Assembly (NCBI GenBank): GCA_910577845.1
Contig: CAJTNA010000001.1
Coordinates: forward strand, 309,997 to 373,996
DNA: 64,000 bases
Direction: 5' to 3'
DNA from: an uncultured Christensenella sp.
Lineage (GTDB): Bacteria; Bacillota; Clostridia; Christensenellales; UBA3700
This document shows positions 26,571 to 34,646 of this stretch, piece by piece. Position 1 is the stretch's first letter. Every line of letters begins with the position of its first letter. The notes beneath the pieces are model-generated. The model worked only from the letters and a program-made list of their open reading frames with translations, did not search any database and was not told the origin of the DNA. A program made the position numbers and the translations under genes.

Positions 26571-27662
26571 TTAGTTATATTTTGTATTTGCGGGCATTAC
26601 AATTGCTCGTCTAATTATCGCTATTGTTGACATTATTGTTATACCAATCAATGGACCACAAATTAAAATCAAATAATGTAACCACTCATATCCAGTTATG
26701 GAAACTCCAACATACATTGTGGAAAACATAACATAATCAATAATTAACCCAAGCCCAATTGAAAATAATGCTATTATCAATGTTTCCACCATCATTGCCA
26801 AAGTAAGCATTAATGGACTGCAACCTAAAGTTTTATATGTGGCATATTTTTTACCATTACACTTTAACCAATATCCCATAATTGAACTTGTCGCAACCAT
26901 ACTAATTACAATCATTACCAATACAAGTATCATATCTTGCGTCATTGTCAGCATAGAAGTATTAAACTTAAAGCCAAATTTTTTGAGTCCTCTTTTAACT
27001 TCGCTCATATTTTTAAATACTAGCCCCTCAATTCTACCTGAAATGGCAGTTTCTTCTATTTTATAATTGTAAGGGTTTATTGTATTAAAATCATACCAAT
27101 GTTCAACATCTACATTATACGGAATGCTAATACCAATATAACTTGCCATAATAGTACTTCTAACCAAAAAATCTTTCCCAAAAATATTTATCGTTTCACC
27201 AACGCTTATACCATTTACCCTTGCTATTTCGTCACTTATAGCGATGACGGGTCTTTTTTCTTGAATATCCTCTTGAGTAATTCCTTGTCTAGGAAGCGTA
27301 AGTAGTGTGACAGACATATACTCAAAGTTAATAGTTTTACCATTTATTTTTATATTGCAATTATATTGTGATAAGCTAAAATAATTATTAAATTCATTAT
27401 CATCGCAATAGACTGGTATGTCATTTAAAATATACTCGCAAATTTCTGTGCGTTTTTGTAAAAACTTTGTTGGCTCAATACTCATATATAAATTAGCTGG
27501 TCTATTGTATTGGTCAGCAGTATCTTGCACTGCCGTTCTTGACGGCAAACTACAACAAATGGTAGTAGCAACAAACACAAGGACAAGCAAAACAAACGCT
27601 ATCGGCTTGTGTACAACCGATTGCCTAATACTATTAAAAATAAATAGCATTTTATTTTTCAT
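26571..27662 (-). CDS. ABC transporter permease, FtsX/MacB type
   Basis: A 363-residue permease with the same layout as its neighbour: TM1 (about 20-40), an extracytoplasmic domain, then three C-terminal TM helices with the loop KCNGKKYATYKTLGCSPLML between TM2 and TM3. It is the first gene of the operon permease-permease-ATPase (27662 to 24715). GAGGGG precedes the ATG. The substrate cannot be read from the sequence. Confidence 0.82.
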   Translation of the reverse strand: MKNKMLFIFNSIRQSVVHKPIAFVLLVLVFVATTICCSLPSRTAVQDTADQYNRPANLYMSIEPTKFLQKRTEICEYILNDIPVYCDDNEFNNYFSLSQYNCNIKINGKTINFEYMSVTLLTLPRQGITQEDIQEKRPVIAISDEIARVNGISVGETINIFGKDFLVRSTIMASYIGISIPYNVDVEHWYDFNTINPYNYKIEETAISGRIEGLVFKNMSEVKRGLKKFGFKFNTSMLTMTQDMILVLVMIVISMVATSSIMGYWLKCNGKKYATYKTLGCSPLMLTLAMMVETLIIALFSIGLGLIIDYVMFSTMYVGVSITGYEWLHYLILICGPLIGITIMSTIAIIRRAIVMPANTKYN

Positions 27663-28081
27663 TTATCCCCTCGCTAACAATATCATTTTATAATTTAATT
27701 ATACTCCGATATACCACGATTGTCAATAGCACCCCATTTATGGATTGCGTCAAGAGTTTTCAACATATTTGATTTTACTACCGATTTTTAAATGGTTTTT
27801 TAAAAAAACAGCGTATAAAAATACGCTGTTTTATATTGCAATCCATTTTATATTAACTAAAATACAATTACTACAACATAACTCAAAAGTCCATTAAGTT
27901 AATTAGAACTTTTTATACAATTTATATTGTTGCTAAATTTGTTTTAGTTTACTACAATCAAATTTTGTTACTAAATTTATATTAGCTACTATAATCGTAT
28001 TTTATTGACAAATTTATTTTAGCTTATTACAATCAATTTTTGATTATAAACCGATTCCAAATTACTAAAGTCAAATTTTGA
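27663..28081. other. Intergenic region with terminator and tandem repeat
   Basis: About 420 bases between the second ABC operon and the DUF6320-like gene. It contains a CCGATTTT element (27780-27800), a strong hairpin (27809-27828) and an imperfect 37-38 bp tandem repeat (27914-28090), listed separately. No gene seen. Confidence 0.65.
27809..27828 (-). terminator. Strong hairpin terminator
   Basis: CAGCGTAT-AAAA-ATACGCTG, an 8-bp perfect stem followed on the minus strand by TTTTTTT. It terminates transcription arriving from the acyltransferase/DUF6320-like operon, after the repeat array. Confidence 0.75.
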
Positions 28082-28090
28082 TTATAAAAA
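27914..28090. repeat. Imperfect 37-38 bp tandem repeat, about 4.5 copies
   Basis: Units begin near 27914, 27950, 27987, 28025 and 28063 (spacing 36, 37, 38 and 38). Each opens with a TACTACAATCA-like word, continues through a T-rich ATTTTG/ATTTTA core, and ends AAATTTAT(A/T)TTAGC. The last unit runs into the 3' end of the coding sequence that ends at 28082 on the minus strand. AT-rich sequence repeats by chance, but the regular spacing and the conserved opening word support a true minisatellite. Confidence 0.6.
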
Positions 28091-28792
28091 GAATTTCTTT
28101 TTAAGTTCCAAAAAGTATTTTTCTCTCCCTAAAATCATCATTAGTAACAAAGTAATGATACCCACACCTAGGCAAATAAAAATCATAAAATGAACTTGTT
28201 TATACATTACTGTAGCCATTAATGCTGGCACTGCTGTTACTAAGCACATTGCAGTTAGAGGCATTGAATATCTTACCCAGTCTTTGAACCTTAATAACAT
28301 TAGTATAAATAAAGTAGCAATTCCACCAAGCAAAAATGCTGGTACTGCCCATACTAAAGCCCAATTTTGCTCTTCTGGCACAACAAATTTGTGATAGATA
28401 AAAAATTGGATATAGTAACTTATTATAGCAAAAAATACACTGTACCAAAAAATTTGTTTACGCAAATCCAAATGGAAAAACAGACTTCTGCCTAAAGTAA
28501 ACCAAAATACTACCCAACCAAAAATAATGTGGTATGCCCAAAAAATTCTTTCAGCAGCCAAAAAATTGACCAAAAAGCAAATGCCTATTGAGATTAAACA
28601 AATATACAATACTACTCTAAAAGCAATATCTCGCCAAACTTTACTTTTATCCACCACTGGATAACTATAATCTATTTGTGGAATTGGACTATCAATCTCC
28701 TCATCCTCACGCTCAATATATGCACCGCATAACGGACAATTACTTAATTTTTTATCAACTAAAACATTACATCTAGGACATTTATTTAACAT
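28082..28792 (-). CDS. Zinc-ribbon polytopic membrane protein (DUF6320-like)
   Basis: A 236-residue protein that starts MLNKCPRCNVLVDKKLSNCPLCGAYIE, a two-CxxC zinc ribbon, followed by a short linker and about six or seven TM helices filling residues 60-225. The start at 28792 has GGAGG eight bases upstream. This overlaps the upstream acyltransferase-like gene by 11 bases and favours coupling. The pairing of such a protein with an alcohol-acetyltransferase/condensation-fold gene recurs in Bacillota as I recall it (DUF6320), but the function is unknown. Confidence 0.7.
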   Translation of the reverse strand: MLNKCPRCNVLVDKKLSNCPLCGAYIEREDEEIDSPIPQIDYSYPVVDKSKVWRDIAFRVVLYICLISIGICFLVNFLAAERIFWAYHIIFGWVVFWFTLGRSLFFHLDLRKQIFWYSVFFAIISYYIQFFIYHKFVVPEEQNWALVWAVPAFLLGGIATLFILMLLRFKDWVRYSMPLTAMCLVTAVPALMATVMYKQVHFMIFICLGVGIITLLLMMILGREKYFLELKKKFFL

Positions 28793-30086
28793 ACTTACGT
28801 CCTCCATTATTGCCACTTACAAAAACATCTACACCTTTGTTTTGCAAAAATCTAAAAAATTCCGTCTCAAGATAAGATGATTTTATAGTTTTGACAAAAG
28901 TAAAAACAGTTTTGTTATTAAAGCTACAAATTGTCATTGTTGAGTTATTGTACTTTTGCGGTCCAATAATTAACTCATATCTATCAATATAATCGGCAAA
29001 TTCCGCTGGCGTATTCATTCTACCCATATTAGTTATAATTAAACTGCTTAATCTGTCAGCTTGATTGTAATATGCAATTTTCATAATAAAGTTTTTTATT
29101 GATAATGGCACAATACGAATAAGCCAATTACGCTCAAAAGAAAAATTACTATTTATAAATTTTTGGAAATTTTCTTTTGTACTTTTTTCTCTACTATCTT
29201 TTGCCATTGCTTGCAAAATCTCTTCAAAAGTCATATCTGTTCTTGATGTTTCAGCAAGTCTTGTGTTTACAAATGAGGAAAACATTCTCACAGTTGATGA
29301 TGGAAAGTAATTCCTTAAATCAACAGAATACTGTACAGATATTGGACGCTTTGAATTTTTATTTACAGCATCATACTTCCTTTTATTGTATAGTACATAT
29401 GCCAATACTCCAAGCAAATACTCATTTAATGTAACCCCTGCACTATGGCTTAACTCAAGCAATTTTTTAGTATTAACTTCGCCGTGTGTAACATTTACTA
29501 CACCTTTTAGTTCCTTTGCACCTTGTAAATGGTAAGCACTATAATTTTCAAGAGTAGATTTTTCACCTTTAGGGTCATAGTATCTACTATAACTATCCTC
29601 AAACTCCTCTTCCTTTGGTGCGTCATTGTAATGCAAAAGCGGTCCTCTATCCACTTTTTTGCCTAAAATATGCAAATATTTCAATATCAAAGTATTAAGG
29701 AAATTTACACTGCCATTGCCGTCACTGATACAATGCGAAAACTCTGCCATAATTCTATTGCCAGAATACATTACTCTAAACAATGGCTCTCTATTCATAA
29801 TATCAAACTTTCTGCAAGGATAATCTTTTTCCCTTGTAACAACAGGACGCAAAGTAGCACCTTGTAAAAAGTACCAGAAAAAACCCCTACGTAAAACAAC
29901 ATTATATGTTGGGAATCTTTCAATTACAACATCTAATGCTTGTTGCAATGCTTCCCTATCAACACGTTCTTTCATAACGGCACAAACACGATAAACAGCA
30001 TTCCACCTACCATTACCAGTAGCTGGATAAATCTTAGATGCATTATCTAATTTAAACCATTCCTCTGTGTTGTCTATTCTGCTCAT
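28782..30086 (-). CDS. Condensation-domain/alcohol acetyltransferase-like protein
   Basis: A 434-residue member of the CoA-dependent acyltransferase superfamily. The catalytic motif HCISDGNGS (HxxxDG form, around residue 118) follows a typical N-terminal half (LQQALDVVIERFPTYNVVLRRG). A C-terminal half with VNVTHGEVNTKKLLELSHSAGVTLNEYLLGVLAY completes the two-lobed fold. No carrier-protein or adenylation domains are present, so it is a free-standing acyltransferase, not an NRPS module. The downstream zinc-ribbon membrane protein gene overlaps by 11 bases. An acyltransferase acting on a lipid or alcohol at the membrane is a reasonable inference; the substrate is unknown. Confidence 0.72.
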   Translation of the reverse strand: MSRIDNTEEWFKLDNASKIYPATGNGRWNAVYRVCAVMKERVDREALQQALDVVIERFPTYNVVLRRGFFWYFLQGATLRPVVTREKDYPCRKFDIMNREPLFRVMYSGNRIMAEFSHCISDGNGSVNFLNTLILKYLHILGKKVDRGPLLHYNDAPKEEEFEDSYSRYYDPKGEKSTLENYSAYHLQGAKELKGVVNVTHGEVNTKKLLELSHSAGVTLNEYLLGVLAYVLYNKRKYDAVNKNSKRPISVQYSVDLRNYFPSSTVRMFSSFVNTRLAETSRTDMTFEEILQAMAKDSREKSTKENFQKFINSNFSFERNWLIRIVPLSIKNFIMKIAYYNQADRLSSLIITNMGRMNTPAEFADYIDRYELIIGPQKYNNSTMTICSFNNKTVFTFVKTIKSSYLETEFFRFLQNKGVDVFVSGNNGGRKYVK

Positions 30087-30479
30087 TTGCTTCTCCTATT
30101 CAAAGTAATTATACACTTAATTTACCCGATTTGTCAAGATTAAAATAAAAAACTAAACATTAAATTTATAAAATCACAACAAATTATTGCCATAAATATA
30201 AAAATTAATAGTCAAAATAGATTATTCACTAAATTTGTAATTTTAAAAGCCAATTAGACACAATAATTATATTAGGATTATTGTTATTTTTAGGTATACT
30301 TAAATTACTGACTATATTTTTAGAAAGTAATAGGTGAAAAAGTAAATAAAATTAATATTTATATATATTTAAAAATAATATACTTGACAATTTGTGTATT
30401 CTTGTATTAAAATTAATGTAAATAATTATATAACAAATTTGATTGTTAAAATAAACATATAAATTTTGGAGTGAATCTT
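30087..30479. other. Intergenic region upstream of leuS
   Basis: About 390 AT-rich bases between divergent genes. A promoter candidate for leuS lies at 30384-30410. No T-box (no conserved AGGGTGG...CCGCG element) and no other structured leader is seen. Confidence 0.6.
30384..30410 (+). promoter_or_regulatory. Probable leuS promoter
   Basis: Perfect TTGACA (30384-30389), then TATTAA after 15 bases or TTAAAA after 17, about 70 bases ahead of the start codon. Confidence 0.5.
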
Positions 30480-32906
30480 ATGGATATGTTACAAGTTGAA
30501 AAAAAATGGCGTGAAAAGTGGGATAAAGAAAAGCTATATAGCTTTGACAAATCAAGGATAGACAAAAAATACTATGTGCTTGAAATGTTTTCTTATCCAT
30601 CTGCTGCAAAATTACACGCAGGTCACTGGTACAACTATGGTCCAGCGGACAGCTTTGCAAAGTTCAAACGTATGCAAGGCTATGAAGTTTTTGAGCCAAT
30701 GGGCTTTGATGCATTTGGACTGCCAGCGGAAAACTATGCTATCAAAACTGGTATTCACCCAAAAGATAGTACTTTAAAAAACATTGAAACAATGGAGGAG
30801 CAATTGAAAAAAATCAACGGCTCTTTTGACTGGGATTATGAGATTAAAACTTGTACTCCCGACTATTATCGTTGGACTCAATGGATATTTTTGCAACTAT
30901 ACAAAAATGGTTTAGCTTACAGAAAAGAAGCACCCGTTAATTGGTGTCCATCTTGCCAAACAGTGCTTGCTAATGAGCAAGTTATTGATGGCAGTTGTGA
31001 AAGATGTAAATCTACAGTTGTAAGAAAAAATCTTACTCAATGGTTCTTTAAAATCACTGACTACGCTGAGGAATTATTGCAAGGCTTAGACAAACTTGAC
31101 TGGCCTAGCAAAACAGTTGCAATGCAAAAAAACTGGATTGGTAAATCTGTTGGTGGCGAAGTTGAGTTCGCTTTAGAAAATGGTGGTAATTTCCGTGTAT
31201 TCACTACCCGTGCGGATACTTTGCACGGCGTTTCATATGTTGTATTGTCACCCGAGCATCCACTAGTTGACAAGCTAACTACTAAAGATTGCAAAATAGC
31301 AGTTGAGGAATACAAGGATATGTGCTCAAAAGTCAGTGAGATTGACAGAATGAGTTCCACAAGAGAAAAAACTGGTGTATTTATTGGTGCATATGCAATA
31401 AATCCTATCAACAATAAAAAAGTTCCTATTTGGATAGCAGACTATGTACTTTACAGCTATGGTACTGGTGCAGTTATGGGCGTACCATCACACGATGACC
31501 GTGACTTTGCATTTGCAAGCAAATATGGTTTACCAATTACTAGAGTTATCAGCAATCCAAAAGGCAATGATGAATTACCTTACTGCGAGTATGGCATACT
31601 TGTAAATAGTGATGAAGATAACGGATTAACTTCTGAGCAAGCTATTAATGCCATTCTTGACAGACTTGAAAAGTTAGGCAAAGGTGGTAAAAAAGTAAAT
31701 TACAGGTTACGTGACTGGTTGGTTTCACGCCAAAGATACTGGGGTTGTCCTATTCCAATTATCCATTGTGAGCATTGTGGTGATGTTCCAGTTCCAGAAG
31801 ACCAGTTGCCAGTTGAACTACCTTACAATGTAAATTTTGCACCAGACGGCAAATCACCTCTTGCAAAATGCGAGGAATATATCAATACAACTTGCCCTAT
31901 TTGTGGTAGACCTGCTAAGCGTGACGAGGATACTTTAGATACTTTTGTATGCTCTTCTTGGTACTATTTAAGATATCCAGATTCCAAAAACGATAAGCAA
32001 GCTTTTGACAGCGAACTTATCAACAAAATGCTACCAGTTGACAAATATATTGGTGGTGCGGAACACGCTTGTATGCACTTACTATATGCAAGATTCTTCA
32101 CAAAAGCACTTAGGGATTTGGGATATTTGAATTTTGACGAGCCATTTACTTCCCTTGTACACCAAGGCACTATTTTAGGACCAGACGGCTTTAAAATGAG
32201 CAAATCAAGGGGTAATGTTGTAAGTCCTGACGATATAATTTGCAAAGTAGGTTCTGACGCATTTAGGCTTTACCTAATGTTTGGCTTTAGCTACATTGAG
32301 GGCGGTCCTTGGAATGAAAATGGTATTGAATCTATTACTAAATTTATGGATAGAGTGGAAAGAATTGTTAAATCTGCTTACAGCCAAAAAGCTGTGGAGA
32401 AAGAATTGACTAAACAAGATAAGGAATTATTGTTTGTTTTGCACTCAACTATACAAAAAGTTACAGCAGATACTGAAATATTCAGCTTTAATACAGCCAT
32501 TGCTAGGATAATGGAACTTGTAAATGCTTTGTACAAATATGAGCAAATTAGTGATAAAAATTATAGTATTTTCCAAAATGCTTGCTACAATTTGATATTG
32601 TTACTTGCACCATTTGCACCTTGCTTCGCAGAGGAATTGCACGAGGCTATTGGCGAAAAATCATCCGTTTTAAACAAATGCTACCCTATCGCAGATAACA
32701 AATATCTTGTTAAAGACGAATATGAACTTGCTGTACAAATTAATAGCAAAAACAGAGATAAGATAATCGTTCCAGCAGATAGTGATAATAAAACTATTAT
32801 TGAAATTGCAAAAAACAGCGAGGTTATCGCAAAACTATTAGAAGGCAAAACTATTGTTAAGGAAATTGTTATTCCTAAACGCTTAGTAAACCTTGTAGTA
32901 AAATAA
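30480..32906 (+). CDS. leuS: Leucyl-tRNA synthetase
   Basis: Charges tRNA-Leu. This is a class I synthetase of 808 residues with the HIGH-type motif in KLHAGHWYNYG, the CP1 editing domain (TTRADTLHGVSYVVLSPEHP and the YGTGAVMGVPSHDDRD block), KMSKS as FKMSKSRGNVVSP, and the C-terminal anticodon-binding and tail domains. The start is set at the ATG at 30480, with GGAG (30468-30471) eight bases upstream. The in-frame GTG at 30471 overlaps the Shine-Dalgarno and is unlikely. Zinc-type CPSC...CERC cysteines are present in the early insertion. Confidence 0.97.
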   Translation: MDMLQVEKKWREKWDKEKLYSFDKSRIDKKYYVLEMFSYPSAAKLHAGHWYNYGPADSFAKFKRMQGYEVFEPMGFDAFGLPAENYAIKTGIHPKDSTLKNIETMEEQLKKINGSFDWDYEIKTCTPDYYRWTQWIFLQLYKNGLAYRKEAPVNWCPSCQTVLANEQVIDGSCERCKSTVVRKNLTQWFFKITDYAEELLQGLDKLDWPSKTVAMQKNWIGKSVGGEVEFALENGGNFRVFTTRADTLHGVSYVVLSPEHPLVDKLTTKDCKIAVEEYKDMCSKVSEIDRMSSTREKTGVFIGAYAINPINNKKVPIWIADYVLYSYGTGAVMGVPSHDDRDFAFASKYGLPITRVISNPKGNDELPYCEYGILVNSDEDNGLTSEQAINAILDRLEKLGKGGKKVNYRLRDWLVSRQRYWGCPIPIIHCEHCGDVPVPEDQLPVELPYNVNFAPDGKSPLAKCEEYINTTCPICGRPAKRDEDTLDTFVCSSWYYLRYPDSKNDKQAFDSELINKMLPVDKYIGGAEHACMHLLYARFFTKALRDLGYLNFDEPFTSLVHQGTILGPDGFKMSKSRGNVVSPDDIICKVGSDAFRLYLMFGFSYIEGGPWNENGIESITKFMDRVERIVKSAYSQKAVEKELTKQDKELLFVLHSTIQKVTADTEIFSFNTAIARIMELVNALYKYEQISDKNYSIFQNACYNLILLLAPFAPCFAEELHEAIGEKSSVLNKCYPIADNKYLVKDEYELAVQINSKNRDKIIVPADSDNKTIIEIAKNSEVIAKLLEGKTIVKEIVIPKRLVNLVVK

Positions 32907-33049
32907 TACAAATGAAAGCCGATAACTACAGCGTTTATAAAAAAAATAAAAAAGCCTAACTTTATAATTAATATTTAAAGCCTAGGCACTGATAAAATTA
33001 AAAAAATCAATTATGACATTAAATAAATTAAATTAAGAAGGTAAATATT

Positions 33050-34312
33050 ATGTTAGATTTAAAATATGTTTGCGAAAATATAGACTATGTTACTGAAAAA
33101 TTATCTCACCGCAGTGGCAAATCACCTATTAGCGAGGTTGCCCCACTAGCTGAGAAGCGTGTTGAACTTATTAAAAAAGTTGAAACACTAAAAGCAACTA
33201 AAAACGTAGTATCTAAAGAAATTGCAGAAATCAAAAAGAATAAAGGCAATGCTGACAGCAAAATTGCTGAAATGAAAGAACTTGGTGAGGAAATCAAAAA
33301 GTTTGATGACGAGTTAAATGAAATAGTATCTAAACTCAATGATTTAATGCTTGCTATACCAAATATTCCTGACGACAGCGTACCATATGGCAGTGACTCT
33401 GATGAAAATGTTGAGGTTAGACGTTTTGGTGAACCTACTAAATTTGTTTTTGAGCCAAAGGCACATTGGGACTTAGGCTTAGACTTAAACTTGTTTGATT
33501 GGGAAAGAGCTGGTAAAATAACTGGTGCAAGATTTACTGTATACAAAAATTGGGGTGCTAAACTAGAGCGTGCCATAATGAACTTTATGCTTGATACCCA
33601 CGCCCAATCTGGTTATACTGAGGTATTCCCTCCATTTATGGTAAATCGAGATAGTATGATTGGTACTGGTCAATTACCAAAGTTTGAGGAAGATATGTAC
33701 GCAGTTAAAGGCACAGATTACTATCTTGTTCCAACTGCTGAAGTTCCCGTTACTAATCTCCATAGAGGTGAGATTTTAGACGAAAAGGAGCTACCAATTA
33801 AATATTGTGCTTACACTGCTTGTTTCCGTGGTGAGGCAGGTTCAGCTGGTCGTGACACCAGAGGTCTTATCAGACAACACCAATTTAATAAGGTTGAGCT
33901 TGTTAAGTTCGCTCACCCAGACAATAGTTTTGAGGAACTAGAAGAACTTACAAATTGTGCTGAAAAAATCTTACAACTATTAAACTTGCCTTACAGAGTT
34001 GTAACGCTTTGCACTGGTGACCTTGGTTTTGGTTCAAGCAAAACTTATGATATTGAGGTTTGGATGCCAAGCTACAACAGATATGTAGAGATTTCATCTT
34101 GCTCAAATTATATTGATTTCCAAGCAAGACGTGCAAATATCAAATTCCGTGATGCGGACAAAAAAACTAGATTTGTACACACTCTAAATGGTAGTGGGCT
34201 TGCAATTGGTAGAACAACTGCAGCAATTATTGAAAATTTCCAAAACGAAGATGGTTCAGTAACAGTGCCAGAGGTTTTAAGAAAATATATTGGTACAGAT
34301 ATAATAAAGTAA
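33050..34312 (+). CDS. serS: Seryl-tRNA synthetase
   Basis: A 420-residue class II synthetase that serylates tRNA-Ser and tRNA-Sec. The N-terminal long antiparallel coiled coil (about 28-105) binds the tRNA variable arm. Class II motifs are clear: motif 2 CFRGEAGSAGRDTRGLIRQHQFNKVEL and motif 3 NGSGLAIGRTTAAIIENFQ. AAGAAGG precedes the ATG. It lies 143 bases after leuS and is probably read from its own or the leuS promoter. No T-box is visible. Confidence 0.97.
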   Translation: MLDLKYVCENIDYVTEKLSHRSGKSPISEVAPLAEKRVELIKKVETLKATKNVVSKEIAEIKKNKGNADSKIAEMKELGEEIKKFDDELNEIVSKLNDLMLAIPNIPDDSVPYGSDSDENVEVRRFGEPTKFVFEPKAHWDLGLDLNLFDWERAGKITGARFTVYKNWGAKLERAIMNFMLDTHAQSGYTEVFPPFMVNRDSMIGTGQLPKFEEDMYAVKGTDYYLVPTAEVPVTNLHRGEILDEKELPIKYCAYTACFRGEAGSAGRDTRGLIRQHQFNKVELVKFAHPDNSFEELEELTNCAEKILQLLNLPYRVVTLCTGDLGFGSSKTYDIEVWMPSYNRYVEISSCSNYIDFQARRANIKFRDADKKTRFVHTLNGSGLAIGRTTAAIIENFQNEDGSVTVPEVLRKYIGTDIIK

Positions 34313-34343
34313 ATTAATCTCACACACAATTAGTGTTATTGTT

Positions 34344-34374
34344 AAAAGACGAACTATGTTCGTCTTTTACTATA
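34344..34374 (+). terminator. serS terminator
   Basis: AAAAGACGAAC-TAT-GTTCGTCTTTT, an 11-bp perfect stem ending in a T run, about 30 bases after the serS stop. Confidence 0.8.
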
Positions 34375-34500
34375 AAGCAAATTGTTTATCTTATGCTTGA
34401 CAAAAATATATATTTAATTAAATAATAAACATATAATATGTACATAGATATATGTATTTTTGCACCATCAATTTACACTATTAGCTAAATAATCAAAAAA

Positions 34501-34522
34501 TACCCCCGATTTTCGGTGGGTA
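34501..34522. other. Hairpin of the CCGATTTT family
   Basis: TACCC(C)CCG-ATTTT-CGG(T)GGGTA, an imperfect stem followed on the plus strand by TATTTAAAAAATT. It lies between two ordinary terminators, so it is not needed for termination of either gene. Confidence 0.55.
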
Positions 34523-34559
34523 TATTTAAAAAATTAACTTTTTGCAAATTTATGACTTT

Positions 34560-34602
34560 ACAAAAAACTCAACACCCTAAAATTTTTCATTTTAGGGTGT
34601 TG
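34560..34602 (-). terminator. guaA terminator
   Basis: CAACACCCTAAAA-loop-TTTTAGGGTGTTG, a 13-bp perfect stem followed on the minus strand by AGTTTTTTG, about 45 bases past the guaA stop. Confidence 0.85.
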
Positions 34603-34646
34603 ATGTATTATATCAAACTATTAAATTTTAAGCAATAACTGGCTAA

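Larger units (their letters stand above)
34313..34646. other. Intergenic region between serS and guaA with three hairpins
   Basis: About 330 bases between convergent genes. It holds the serS terminator, a CCGATTTT-family hairpin and the guaA terminator, each listed separately; the remainder is plain AT-rich sequence. Confidence 0.7.

Noticed and set aside
27914..28090. Tandem repeat considered as a CRISPR array
   Set aside because: The units are contiguous and imperfect along their entire length; there are no constant repeats separated by unique spacers, and no cas genes are nearby.
30087..30470. Possible T-box leader of leuS (and likewise of serS and glyS)
   Set aside because: I looked for the conserved antiterminator element (AGGGTGG...CCGCG) and a specifier-type stem upstream of all three synthetase genes and saw none; the leaders are short or plain AT-rich.
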